Assembly (NCBI GenBank): GCA_031288005.1
Contig: JAITSE010000097.1
Location: 1 to 25,820, forward strand
Source of the DNA: Treponema sp.
Lineage (GTDB): Bacteria; Spirochaetota; Spirochaetia; Treponematales; Breznakiellaceae
DNA length: 25,820 nucleotides
Direction: 5' to 3'
The notes under the pieces are model-generated. The model made no database searches, was not told the DNA's origin, and saw nothing but the letters and a program-made list of their open reading frames with translations. The position numbers and the translations under genes are program-made. This document shows, piece after piece, positions 17,598 through 25,528 of the stretch (positions are counted from its first letter, which is position 1; every line of letters starts with the position of its first letter).

Positions 17598-17954
17598 AGA
17601 TAAAGCAATCTTGTGAAATAAACGCATGAAATTTGTATCTCCCTGTCTTGAGCCGTCTTCCGGCGGACATTTGCCCGCGGTACGGCTTCCGGCCAAAGGG
17701 ATAAAATTTTTTCCAGACTAGGGCGGAACCTTGCGTGAAGGGAGAAGAATATAATAGACTCAAAGCGTTCCCCAAAACGCCCAGGTTCGTTTTTGGCGGA
17801 TTTTCAATCTAAATTAACTCAACCAAACCCGCCGCAGATCTCAAACCTGCGGTTTTCAAACCGTAGGTTTGACATAGTATGGTTGTTCTTGATGGGTATT
17901 TAGACTCTGGTTTTAATATTCTGGAGCGCCCTAAAATTTACGAGGCGGGTTTCT
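17598..17954. other. Divergent intergenic region between groL and the HDOD gene
   Basis: No gene is visible. The clearest structure is the palindrome at 17842-17871. An exact TTGACA (overlapping that palindrome's end, 17869-17874) points toward the HDOD gene, but no good -10 box lies at the usual distance. Confidence 0.4.
17842..17871. repeat. 14-bp palindrome with TC loop
   Basis: CAAACCTGCGGTTT and AAACCGTAGGTTTG pair with a single mismatch around a TC loop, the same loop as at 2162 and 2248. It sits about 85 bases before the HDOD gene's start codon. Confidence 0.75.
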
Positions 17955-19448
17955 ATGACTGATATTCAGGAACTGGTTGTTGATGAGGCAAAAGTTAAAA
18001 ATGCCATACAATCGGGTATCCCCTTAACAATAACTACATTTACGCTTCCCCGGGATGTAGAAATGTATATTGAACAGCTTGTAACCGTATTTCTAAAGCA
18101 ATTTAATAAGGAAAGTCTACGGGATTATATTGTCTACTGTATTCAGGAACTGGCGGTAAACGCAAAGAAAGCCAATACCAAGCGGGTATATTTTATGGAG
18201 CGCGGTTTGGATTTGAACAAGCCAGGTGACTACAAATTGGGGATGGCCGGTTTTAAGCGGGATACGATAAACAACCTTGCCCGTTACCTTAGACTCCAGA
18301 GGGAAAAGGGATTCTATATAAAAATCATCCTCCGCAGCACGAAAGACACCATTTATCTTGAAGTATGCAACAATGCCGAAATTACCAAAAACGAGCTTGC
18401 TCGTGTATATGACAAGCTTGCCAGCTCGCGGCAGTACCTCAGCCTGGAAGACGCTCTGTCCCAGGTTCTTGATGATTCCGAAGGCGCGGGCCTCGGCCTT
18501 GTGATCATGGCGCTGATGCTGAAAAAAATCGGTCTCACCGGAGACTGCTTTGATATTTTCGGGAACGGAACGGAAACCGTCGCCCGCATCGTCATCCCTA
18601 TTGAACAGGCCCGCGTTGAAAGGCTGGGCAATCTGGCTTCAACAATAGCGGATTACGTTAATTCCATGCCCCAGTTCCCGGAAAATATTATTGCCGTTCA
18701 GCGCCTCATAAACGATCCAAAATCGGAAATGACCGATATTGCCCGCAAAATATCAATGGACCCCGCCATGACAGCGGATCTCTTAAAAATCGTCAACTCC
18801 GCTCAGTATATGGCCGTTAAAAAAGTGGACAGCATCCCGGAAGCCGTAAAAATGGTAGGCATGAAGGGCCTCAAAAACCTTCTCTACTCCTACGGCACCC
18901 AGAAAATCCTGGGCGATGACACCATAAGCAAGAAGGAGTTGTGGGAACATTCATATAAAACCGCTTTCTACGCGTATAACCTTGTAAAAAACTTCAACAA
19001 AGACCAGAACATCCTTGATGACGCATATATCGCCGGCATTCTGCATGACATGGGAAAGATCATTTTTTCTAATATCCATCCTGAACTGCTGGCGAAAATT
19101 AAAGATTTTTGCGTAGAAAAAGCCCTTCCCCTTTCAACCCTGGAGGACCTGTCCGCCGGCCTTAATCACGCTGAAATCGGCGCCATGGTCGCGGAAAAAT
19201 GGAACTTTCCCGAAGCCCTCATCTGCGCCATACGCTTTCACCATGATCCTCTTGCGGCTCCTCCCGGACACAGCGCACTCACAGAGACCGTATACCTGGC
19301 GAATATGTTTTGCGAATACGAGAAAAACGCCGTTTCTTTTGATCAATTTGACACTGAGGCGCTGAGGCGTTTCGGCATCTCCTCGAAAAAACAAATCGAC
19401 AGCCTGCTTGAACGCTTTAGCGCCGGCTTCAGGCGGCTGAGCGTCTAA
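17955..19448 (+). CDS. HATPase-like / HDOD two-domain signalling protein
   Basis: 497 residues. The N-terminal half (about 30-220) resembles a GHKL/histidine-kinase ATPase: an N-box-like IQELAVNAKKAN (E65, N69) and a G2-box GAGLGLVIM (177-185). The G1 box that normally holds the adenine-binding Asp reads VCNNAEIT, so ATP binding may be altered or lost. There is no phospho-acceptor His domain. The C-terminal half (about 225-430) is an HDOD domain: LPQFPENIIAVQRLIND-type start, ISMDPAMTADLLKIVNSA, and a retained HD pair in AGILHDMGKIIF (H364, D365). HDOD proteins act as signalling or adaptor modules linked to motility and c-di-GMP. GAGG lies 9 bases before the ATG. No partner kinase or receiver gene adjoins it. 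Its stop is 28 bases from the convergent nuclease-like gene. Confidence 0.82.
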   Translation: MTDIQELVVDEAKVKNAIQSGIPLTITTFTLPRDVEMYIEQLVTVFLKQFNKESLRDYIVYCIQELAVNAKKANTKRVYFMERGLDLNKPGDYKLGMAGFKRDTINNLARYLRLQREKGFYIKIILRSTKDTIYLEVCNNAEITKNELARVYDKLASSRQYLSLEDALSQVLDDSEGAGLGLVIMALMLKKIGLTGDCFDIFGNGTETVARIVIPIEQARVERLGNLASTIADYVNSMPQFPENIIAVQRLINDPKSEMTDIARKISMDPAMTADLLKIVNSAQYMAVKKVDSIPEAVKMVGMKGLKNLLYSYGTQKILGDDTISKKELWEHSYKTAFYAYNLVKNFNKDQNILDDAYIAGILHDMGKIIFSNIHPELLAKIKDFCVEKALPLSTLEDLSAGLNHAEIGAMVAEKWNFPEALICAIRFHHDPLAAPPGHSALTETVYLANMFCEYEKNAVSFDQFDTEALRRFGISSKKQIDSLLERFSAGFRRLSV

Positions 19449-19476
19449 GGGCGAGGCTGTTTGCTGCCCATGCCGC

Positions 19477-20730
19477 CTAATCCCGCATCTTAAGCCTCAG
19501 CAAAAGGGGAAGATGATCGCTTAGGCCGTTCCCCGTGCGCGGGTTATAAGCCCGGGGAATTCCCCTTGAGTCCGCAAAAGGCTCCTCCCGCGGCGCTTCG
19601 CAGTCATCGAACTCCCAGCCCAGGCCGTCAAACAAAGCCTCTGAAAGCAGGAAATGGTCAATCGTTTCCCAGCCCCCCTGGTAATAATAGGAGCCTTTTT
19701 CCAGTTCCTGTCCCCAGGGCGAATAGAGAACTGCCGTGTCTGAGGGAAAATACTCAGGCTGAGGGGGCTTCTTCCCGCTGATAACGAGAAAATCCGCCGC
19801 CTTTATGGAGCCGCTCCCGGAAGCCCCCGTTTTGCCCGGCTCCGCGAAGCCCGAAAGTTCCCAGGCAACTGCGGAAGCCCCGCTTCCGTCGGAAGCTGTA
19901 GCTTCCGCAACTGCCCAGGCTGCGGGATCGTCAGGGAGGAGAGCGCTTAGCGCCGCCTGGGCCAGGCGGTAGAATTCATCGTGGTTTTCATTGAGGTCCC
20001 CCATAATAATTACCGGCAAATCAGGCTCCGCCTCCCTTGTTTCCAGCAGCCTCCTCGCAAGCGCCTTGGCCGAAGCCCTGCGCCTGCTTTCCGTCTCCCC
20101 GCCTCCAGTCTTGGACTTCCAGTGGCAGACAAACAAGACCAGGGGCAGGTCCCCGGCCAGCGCCCGCGCCTCAAGAAGCGGCCTGGGACTGGTTTCCCCC
20201 GCGATTGTAACGGAATGAACCTTGAGTTCCGAAAGCGGCAGCCTGCTTAGAAGCCCCGTTCCCAAGACGGCGCCCGGATTAGCGGCGAAATATGACCATT
20301 GATAGCCGTACTTTGCCAGCGCCCCCCCGGCAAGCTCCCGCAGAACCTCTCCGTTTTCCAACTCCTGAAGCGCAAGGATATCCGGGGCGCCTTGAGCCAT
20401 ACTCCCCACGGCGTCTGACAGAGCGCTAAGCCTGGCCTGGTATTTTTCTTCAGACCATCCCGCCGGGCCAAGGTATTCAGAGTATTCCGTTCCGTCCTCC
20501 CTGCCGTCAAACAGAGCTTGAACATTCCAACTTGCGATGCTCAGGGTCTTAGCCCCGTCCGCGGCCTGCCCGTCCTGGACTCCGGAAAACGCGCCGCAGC
20601 CCGTGAGCCAGACGGCAAGAACCCGGGGAAACCAGGCCGCCCGCTTGCCCCGGCTTCCGTCGGAAGCTGTGGCTTCCGCGGATGCCCGGCTTCCGCGGCG
20701 CGTTGTGAAAAAACCTTTGCGAAACTTCAC
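19477..20730 (-). CDS. Secreted endonuclease/exonuclease/phosphatase-fold lipoprotein with two in-frame palindromic inserts
   Basis: 417 residues from GTG at 20730, chosen because AGGAGG lies seven bases upstream; a TTG two codons earlier would leave a one-base spacing. The fold is the DNase I-like EEP superfamily, metal-dependent phosphodiesterases or nucleases: SWNVQALF (N69), LALQELEN (E123), FVCHWKSK (H203), IIMGDLNE (D245, N247) and GLSDHLPLL (D405, H406). All catalytic positions are kept. A basic start (MKFRKGFFTTRR) and AVWLTGC (lipobox Cys about residue 45) suggest a lipid-anchored exported protein; the hydrophobic core is short and holds an Arg. AEATASDGS appears twice, at residues 18-26 inside the signal region and at 275-283 in a loop between catalytic motifs, encoded by near-identical GGAAGC/GCTTCC palindromes. 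Substrate unknown: extracellular DNA or a phosphoester. Confidence 0.82.
   Translation of the reverse strand: MKFRKGFFTTRRGSRASAEATASDGSRGKRAAWFPRVLAVWLTGCGAFSGVQDGQAADGAKTLSIASWNVQALFDGREDGTEYSEYLGPAGWSEEKYQARLSALSDAVGSMAQGAPDILALQELENGEVLRELAGGALAKYGYQWSYFAANPGAVLGTGLLSRLPLSELKVHSVTIAGETSPRPLLEARALAGDLPLVLFVCHWKSKTGGGETESRRRASAKALARRLLETREAEPDLPVIIMGDLNENHDEFYRLAQAALSALLPDDPAAWAVAEATASDGSGASAVAWELSGFAEPGKTGASGSGSIKAADFLVISGKKPPQPEYFPSDTAVLYSPWGQELEKGSYYYQGGWETIDHFLLSEALFDGLGWEFDDCEAPREEPFADSRGIPRAYNPRTGNGLSDHLPLLLRLKMRD
19865..19914. repeat. Palindromic insert 1 in the EEP gene, with 8-bp flanking direct repeats
   Basis: GCAACTGC occurs at 19865-19872 and 19907-19914. Between them, 34 bases consist of two hairpins, GGAAGC-CCC-GCTTCC and GGAAGC-TGTA-GCTTCC, joined by GTC. 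The 27 bases 19882-19908 match 20653-20679 at 26 of 27 positions. The unit stays in frame and encodes AEATASDGSGAS. Confidence 0.9.
20649..20695. repeat. Palindromic insert 2 in the EEP gene signal-peptide region
   Basis: GCTTCC-GTC-GGAAGC-TGTG-GCTTCC at 20653-20677 is the second copy of the repeat at 19882-19908. Here an 11-base direct repeat, CCCGGCTTCCG, flanks it (20649-20659, 20685-20695). It lies between the basic start and the hydrophobic part of the presumed signal peptide. Confidence 0.88.
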
Positions 20731-21063
20731 AGCCAAACCTCCTGATATATATATGGGGCGGGGATGCAGGGCGCTTCAATCTGTGCGTCCCTGCGGGCCG
20801 CTTAGGAGTTTTGCGGCCTCAAAACAGTCTCCCCTAGAGTCATAACAGCCCGCAAAACTCCACCGGCGGGCGGCTTGTAGAATGTTTTATTCTACACGTA
20901 GAATTCTTTATTCGACATGTAGAATTCTTGCGTCCCTTGCGGGCCGCTTAGGAGTTTGGACGCCGCGGCCTTTGCTGCTGGGTCCCTGGTCCAAAACTCT
21001 ACCAAATGGGCGGACAAAATTAGGCCGTAGAAGCAAATCCCGGTTTTATACTATCATGCCTTC
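20731..21063. repeat. Divergent intergenic region with duplicated palindromes and a 21-bp tandem repeat
   Basis: No gene is seen. A 27-28 base direct repeat (GCGTCCCT(T)GCGGGCCGC, then TTAGGAGTTT) occurs at 20785-20811 and 20930-20957. Each copy begins a larger palindrome: GGAGTTTTGCGG (20805-20816) pairs with 20850-20861, and GAGTTTGGAC (20952-20961) pairs with 20989-20999 with one bulge. Between them, GTAGAAT starts at 20877, 20898 and 20919, an exact 21-base period. The first two units also fold back (GTAGAAT-GTTTT-ATTCTAC). Confidence 0.85.
21047..21052 (+). promoter_or_regulatory. -10 box TATACT close to the MBL start codon
   Basis: TATACT ends 11 bases before the ATG at 21064, so a usual start point would leave a leader of only about 4-6 bases. 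No Shine-Dalgarno is present. No good -35 match was found. Confidence 0.4.
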
Positions 21064-22479
21064 ATGGACGTCCTTTTTTATTCCCTCGGAGCGGCTGAAG
21101 AAGTAACAGGCTCAAAGCACATACTTGAAGTAGACGGGCGGATTTTCCTTATAGACTGCGGGGCCTTCCAGGGGAGCCGGGCTGAAACAGACAGGAAGAA
21201 CAGGAGTCTGGAACTGAAGCTTCCCATAGACCGGATAGAAAGCGTCATCCTGACGCACGGCCACTATGACCACTGCGGCCTGCTGCCTGTGCTTGCAAAG
21301 CTGGGCTACCGGGGTAATATCTACGCCACCCCCGCAACGCGGGACCTGGCAAGCCTTATCATGATGGATTCCGCCAAGATACAGGCCCGGGATGCTGAGT
21401 ATCTTCGTAAGCGGGCCCGGAAAAGGGATGAAAAGTTTGACTGGCAGCCTCTTTTCAACGAAGCGGATGTGATAGCCGCGGCGAATCAAATCGTAACGGC
21501 CTCCTACAGGCGGCCTGTTTACATCGCGGATGGGGTGAAGCTGGAATTTTTCGACGCCGGGCATATCCTGGGCTCCGCTATGGCTATGATCACCATAAAG
21601 AAGGGGCGGGAAGAACTGCGGGTTCTTTGTTCAGGAGACCTGGGCAGGCCGGGGAAACCTATCATCCGCGACCCTGACAGGGAACTCCCCGCGGCGGATT
21701 ACATAATCCTTGAAAGCACCTACGGCGACAGACGCCACGATACAGCCTTTGACGCCATGAAAAAGCTTGAGGGCATAGCGAAGAGGACGGCGGAAAAGCG
21801 GGGGCGCATCATCATTCCCGCCTTCGCCGTTGAGCGGACTCAGGAACTGGTCTACTATTTCCACCTCCTCTTTGACGCGGGGGACATCCCGGAAATTCCC
21901 ATCTATGTTGATTCGCCCATGGCCTCCAACGCCACCGCCATTTTTCAAATTCATCCTGAATGTTATGACGAGGCCGTGCACGCGGCCTTCATCAAGCATC
22001 ACAAAAACCCCTTCGGTTTCAACGCCCTGCATTTTACCGCCGGAGTGGACGAATCCAAAGCCCTGAACAGCCGGGAGGGGCCGCTCATCATCATCTCAGC
22101 CGACGGTATGTGCGAAGCCGGGCGCATCCAGCACCACCTCATAAACAGCATAGGGGACCCAAATACCTCCATTCTGCTCGTGGGCTATATGGCCAGGGAC
22201 ACGCTTGGCCGGCGCATAAGAGACAGGGAAACCCGCTTAAAAATTCACGGCGAGTGGTTTACGCGCCGCGCGGAAGTTCTGGAACTCAACGCATTCAGCG
22301 CCCATGCGGATTATGCCGAAGCCGGAGAATGGCTCGGCGCTCTTGACGCATCCCGGCTTAAGCGCATCTTCCTGGTCCACGGAGAGCCGAAAGCCCAGGC
22401 CGCTTTTAAAAGCTATCTTGCCGGAAAACGTTTCGATTCTGAAATTGTAAAATACGGCGGGAGCTACGAACTGTCATGA
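21064..22479 (+). CDS. Metallo-beta-lactamase / beta-CASP RNA-processing exonuclease
   Basis: 471 residues. The N-terminal metallo-beta-lactamase part has the zinc motif THGHYDHCG (H65, H67, D69, H70), DAGHILGSAM (H167) and SGDLGRPG (D192). The beta-CASP insert follows: ESTYGDRRH, IIIPAFAVERTQELVYYF (motif A region), YVDSPMA, and SADGMCEAGRIQHHL. The closing LNAFSAHADYAE and FLVHGEPKAQ supply the last metal ligands. This matches bacterial CPSF/YSH1-like (mRNA 3'-end processing) nucleases rather than RNase J, whose C-terminal domain is missing. The family cuts or trims RNA in the cytoplasm. It lacks a ribosome site and may be leaderless. The stop overlaps the next start (ATGA), so the methyltransferase is coupled to it: an RNA-cleavage and RNA-methylation pair. 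Confidence 0.9.
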   Translation: MDVLFYSLGAAEEVTGSKHILEVDGRIFLIDCGAFQGSRAETDRKNRSLELKLPIDRIESVILTHGHYDHCGLLPVLAKLGYRGNIYATPATRDLASLIMMDSAKIQARDAEYLRKRARKRDEKFDWQPLFNEADVIAAANQIVTASYRRPVYIADGVKLEFFDAGHILGSAMAMITIKKGREELRVLCSGDLGRPGKPIIRDPDRELPAADYIILESTYGDRRHDTAFDAMKKLEGIAKRTAEKRGRIIIPAFAVERTQELVYYFHLLFDAGDIPEIPIYVDSPMASNATAIFQIHPECYDEAVHAAFIKHHKNPFGFNALHFTAGVDESKALNSREGPLIIISADGMCEAGRIQHHLINSIGDPNTSILLVGYMARDTLGRRIRDRETRLKIHGEWFTRRAEVLELNAFSAHADYAEAGEWLGALDASRLKRIFLVHGEPKAQAAFKSYLAGKRFDSEIVKYGGSYELS

Positions 22480-23243
22480 TCTATCTGACAGGATTTCACG
22501 CCATTGAAGAAGCCATAAAGGCGGCGGAAGCCGCTTCAGCGGGCGGGCAGCAAGCGGGCGGGCAGAGTCCAGGTCCCATGTTCATGGCAAAGCCCGGCCC
22601 CAGGGCAAGGGAGCTTGCGGCTCTGGCCCTGGCGCACAAAATCCGGGTGGACCGGGTGGGGACTCACGAGCTTGACCGCATTGCTCCAGGACACCGGGGC
22701 ATAGCCCTGGCCGCGGATGGCCGCCTGAGCCGCCTTGGCCCGGAGACAGACCTTGACGCCTTTATCGCCGGTCTTGGGGACAAAAAGGACGCCCTTGCGC
22801 TTATTCTGGACGAGATTACAGACCCCCACAATTACGGCGCCATACTCAGGTCCTGCGATCAGTTCGGCGCCGGCCTGGTAATTTCCCGGAACCGGCGGAC
22901 GGCCAAACACGCGGAAGTCATCGCCCAGACCTCATCCGGCGCGTCCTCCTGGGTTCCCGCGGCGGAAGAGGCGAATCTGCCCAGGGCCGTGGAGAAGCTC
23001 AAAAGTGCGGGATTCTGGATCTACGGCGCCGACGCGGAAGGCGAAGCGGTTTACACCCGGGACCTTAGAGGCCGCGCCGCGCTTGTCCTGGGCGGGGAAG
23101 GCTCAGGCATTTCCCGCCTCCTAAAGGAAGCCTGCGACGGGCTTGTAGGTATACCAACCGCGGGCAGACTTGACTCCCTTAACGTGTCGGTAGCCGCGGG
23201 CATACTGCTTTACGAAGCGGCAAGACAGCGGCGGAAGGCTTAA
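22476..23243 (+). CDS. SpoU/TrmH-family RNA 2'-O-methyltransferase (RlmB-like)
   Basis: 255 residues. The N-terminal RNA-binding part begins YLTGFHAIEEAI. The C-terminal SPOUT domain shows motif 1 LDEITDPHNYGAILRSCDQFG (N119, R125), motif 2 LVLGGEGSGI (E208) and motif 3 GIPTAGRLDSLNVSVAAGILLYE, forming the knotted SAM site. Enzymes of this family methylate ribose in 23S rRNA (RlmB) or tRNA (TrmH); the RlmB-like N-domain favours rRNA, but the target is not proven. A 15-base near-tandem duplication (AGCGGGCGGGCAG at 22538 and 22553) adds GGQQ/AGGQ in the linker at residues 23-30, preceded by an AEAAS stretch. Its start overlaps the MBL stop by four bases. Convergent with ferritin, 20 bases apart. 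Confidence 0.9.
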   Translation: MIYLTGFHAIEEAIKAAEAASAGGQQAGGQSPGPMFMAKPGPRARELAALALAHKIRVDRVGTHELDRIAPGHRGIALAADGRLSRLGPETDLDAFIAGLGDKKDALALILDEITDPHNYGAILRSCDQFGAGLVISRNRRTAKHAEVIAQTSSGASSWVPAAEEANLPRAVEKLKSAGFWIYGADAEGEAVYTRDLRGRAALVLGGEGSGISRLLKEACDGLVGIPTAGRLDSLNVSVAAGILLYEAARQRRKA

Positions 23244-23263
23244 GCCCGCTGTAAACTCAAGCC

Positions 23264-23776
23264 CTACGCTTCTTCAGGAAAGGGATCGGTAAAGCGCCGG
23301 GCGGCAAGCTGCGCGTCCAGGGTGTAGAGCAGCCCCGGATTATCCCCGATGCGGCTGAATTTCACGAGCAGCTCTTCCGCATCCGCCTCTTCCTCAACCT
23401 GCTCATTTACATACCATTGGATAAAACTATACGTAGCGTGATCTTTTTCCTCCAGGGCAAGACAGGCTATCCGGTCCACAGCTTCCGTCACACTCTTCTC
23501 GTGGGCCAGGACCTTTTCAAAAAGCTCCTTAATTCCGCCGAAGGAATCAGGCGGCGCTTTGACAGTCTGAAAAGAAGGCGCCGCGCCCCGGTTAAGCAGA
23601 TGCCGGCAGATATGAGCGCCGTGGGCCGCTTCCTCCCTGGCCTGCACGGAAAGCCAATTCGCCGCTCCCTTATACCCCAAAGCCACGGCATAGGCCGACA
23701 TGGAAAGGTAAAGATAGGACGAATAGTATTCCCTATTGAATTGATCGTTTAAAGCTTTGACAAGTGAATCTTTCAT
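23264..23776 (-). CDS. ftnA: Ferritin (FtnA-type iron storage protein)
   Basis: 170 residues, one four-helix ferritin subunit; 24 would form the iron-storage shell. The ferroxidase ligands are all in place, shifted by one from E. coli FtnA numbering: E16 (NREYYSSYLYL), E49 and H52 (REEAAHGAH), E93 (AHEKSVTEAV), Q126 and E129 (NEQVEEEADA). No haem-binding Met suggests ferritin rather than bacterioferritin. The protein oxidises Fe(II) and stores Fe(III), limiting Fenton damage, which fits an anaerobe exposed to some oxygen. GAGGAG lies 11 bases before the ATG. A promoter is proposed at 23800-23828; no Fur box is obvious. Confidence 0.93.
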   Translation of the reverse strand: MKDSLVKALNDQFNREYYSSYLYLSMSAYAVALGYKGAANWLSVQAREEAAHGAHICRHLLNRGAAPSFQTVKAPPDSFGGIKELFEKVLAHEKSVTEAVDRIACLALEEKDHATYSFIQWYVNEQVEEEADAEELLVKFSRIGDNPGLLYTLDAQLAARRFTDPFPEEA

Positions 23777-23799
23777 TGTTTTTAATGCTCCTCAATATA

Positions 23800-23828
23800 A
23801 ATCTAGGGTATCCATGTCCTGAAATCAA
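23800..23828 (-). promoter_or_regulatory. Candidate promoter of ferritin
   Basis: On the minus strand TTGATT (23823-23828) and TAGATT (23800-23805) are 17 bases apart, placing the start near 23793, just before the GAGGAG ribosome site. Confidence 0.45.
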
Positions 23829-24248
23829 CAAGCCCCCTTGAAGGTTAAACTTGACCCGCAAATACCAGAAATTTAACTACGGACATTAGATCCGATGCGG
23901 TAAATCTTCCTTAGAAATTGTCTTTTCTCTATAATAATGCTTTATCAATAAAACCAAGTGAGTTTATAAAAGAATTGAAAATGGACTATCGGATTAACTA
24001 TAGCTTTCATTATGTTTCTGATCTTTCTGTTAATGCAGAAAATGTTATTCGTATTGGGGGTTTAACACCCCGCTACTCTGCGGCGGAGTATGGTTGATTA
24101 ATGCGGTTATTAAAGCAAACGCTGCATTGTTAAGAATTTCAGTAAACTTATATCGTACTGTTGGCTTAAAACATCAAGTGCTATCTTGGGAGCTATATTT
24201 TATTATTGGACTTGACGAACCGATGTTTCTGACGAACAACTCTAATGT
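23829..24248. other. AT-rich gene-poor stretch with a short unidentified frame
   Basis: Base composition drops sharply compared with the genes to the left. A 38-codon plus-strand frame from ATG 23981 to TGA 24097 (MDYRINYSFHYVSDLSVNAE...) has protein-like composition and is open upstream to about 23915, but I recognise no family. It may be a relic. Small hairpins GGGG-TTTAACA-CCCC (about 24057-24071) and TACTC...GAGTA follow. A third copy of GAACAACTCTA is at 24234-24244. Confidence 0.35.
24234..24244 (+). repeat. Third copy of the GAACAACTCTA tag
   Basis: Exact match to 2186-2196 and 3202-3212, in the same orientation and again in AT-rich DNA without a functional gene. The sequence before it contains GACGAACCGATG and TTTCTGACGAAC rather than a clear palindrome. 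Confidence 0.6.
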
Positions 24249-25198
24249 TTATATATTTCCGATGGTCACCGGGGTATTCTTATCATCCAATTTGATATTA
24301 AAAGATGGGGTACAATATCTGGAACAACAGACAGGAACATAAAAATTTATGGGATGGCCGCTACAGGACAAACAAAAGTGAAAAATGGATAGTAATTCAT
24401 GAAAAATATGCATCGAAATACAATCAATTACTATAAAAAATTCCGATTGTATTTTTTGTACGTGTGATTCATAAAATATCTTTTCTTGACTTGTTTTGCC
24501 TACAGCTCCTTTTAATGAAATGAGTGAAACAAAAGGTAAATAATCACCATGTTCGTCTTCACAAAAAATAACCTCTCCTTTTCTTGATTTTGCCCAAGCA
24601 GCTAATTTTGTATAATCTATCAGATTTGAGCCATAGCCATAGCCATAGCCCATGCCCGGTTCACCTTTATACGGAGGATCAATAAACCAAGCGGCCTCAA
24701 TATTAGGAGACTCAGAATAATCACCACAAATTATTTTTTAGTGGTTGATTTTATATAAATTTTCCGCAAACACTCTTCTGCTGATTTCCCAATTTCTCTC
24801 TATAAAGAAGAGTAACTTTTATTCGTTTAAATTTGAACGCCATCTCTGTTGCAGCATGAACTATGTGTAAGAATTCAGTGGAGTGATCGCCAGCCTTCAA
24901 ATCTGGTAATAGATGAATATCTGAAACAGTTGCTTCATCTATTAGCCAACGCCAAATTTCAGCAACACGAGGGCCTTTTTCAATCAATATAACCCTTTTC
25001 TTCCAAATTATCCCCATATAATGAATATGCGGCGGCGCCAGCAAACGGTTCTATGATAGCCGCACAATTTGGAAAGGGGTAATACTTGGCTATTTGTTTC
25101 TTGCGTCCATAATGATAAAAAATACTATAGTATTCGATGTAATCCCCACCTGTCAAGATATTTTTGATTATTTTGCGAAATTTTGCCCTGCTGTGCAT
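24249..25198 (-). pseudogene. Decayed D12-class (Dam-like) N6-adenine DNA methyltransferase
   Basis: Three minus-strand frames join into one methylase. The first (from 25198) gives YYSIFYHYGRKKQIAKYYPF and IIEPFAGAAAYSLYGDN (SAM-binding FAGxxxxS motif). After a frameshift near 25010 the next frame gives RVILIEKGPRVAEIWRWLI and HLLPDLKAG, ending KSVCGKFI-stop at 24751. A third frame resumes about 12 bases on with KIICGDYSESPNIEAAWFIDPPY (catalytic DPPY), then SNLIDYTKLAAWAKSRKG and VIFCEDEHGDYLPF. About 40 residues normally present before 'GDY' appear to be missing. The start region has no ATG before YYSIF. Homology fades near 24450, while the open frame runs on to 24249. An intact version would methylate adenine, as an orphan or restriction-linked enzyme. 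No restriction nuclease is nearby. GYGYGYG comes from a triple CCATAG repeat. Confidence 0.8.
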
Positions 25199-25215
25199 AA
25201 CAAATAGTCATGTGA

Positions 25216-25528
25216 TTTTTTTACATTTCCTTAACTGCTATTTCCGGCGCGATATTCGCTGTTTTTATTCTGGTATTTAGTTCCTGCACAGCATTAAATT
25301 ATTCAGCGCAGCTCCGGACGGTTCTCCGGATTTTTCCAGCAGCGCCACTAACGGATATTTTGTTACCGGAAAAAATGGGCAAAATGACATAATAATACGG
25401 CAGATATTTTTCCGAGGTTTTAATCTGTCGTCATTTTCAAATTCGACAAATAAATTTAATATATGGACAGGAAAAATAATAACCGGAGATAAAGAACACG
25501 GTGTAAAAATTATAGCCGAATCATCCCG
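25216..25528 (+). pseudogene. Possible lipoprotein relic, frameshifted
   Basis: One plus frame from 25216 reads a signal-peptide-like FAVFILVFSSCTALNYS with a spirochaete-style lipobox Cys. The adjacent frame then carries SAAPDGSPDFSSSATNGYF, IIIRQIFFRGFNLSS, WTGKIITGDKEHGVKII, which also looks like protein. A shift between frames near 25285-25310 would join them. The only nearby ATG (25210) is followed directly by TGA, and no ribosome site is clear. I do not recognise a family. The second frame stays open through the folded element that follows. Confidence 0.35.

Noticed and set aside
22538..22565. 15-base near-tandem repeat in the trmH-like gene as a phase-variation switch
   Set aside because: Only two units of five whole codons; copy change would not shift the frame.
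24094..24342. 82-codon plus-strand frame
   Set aside because: No ribosome site or recognisable domain; it contains the GAACAACTCTA tag and overlaps the end of the methylase relic.
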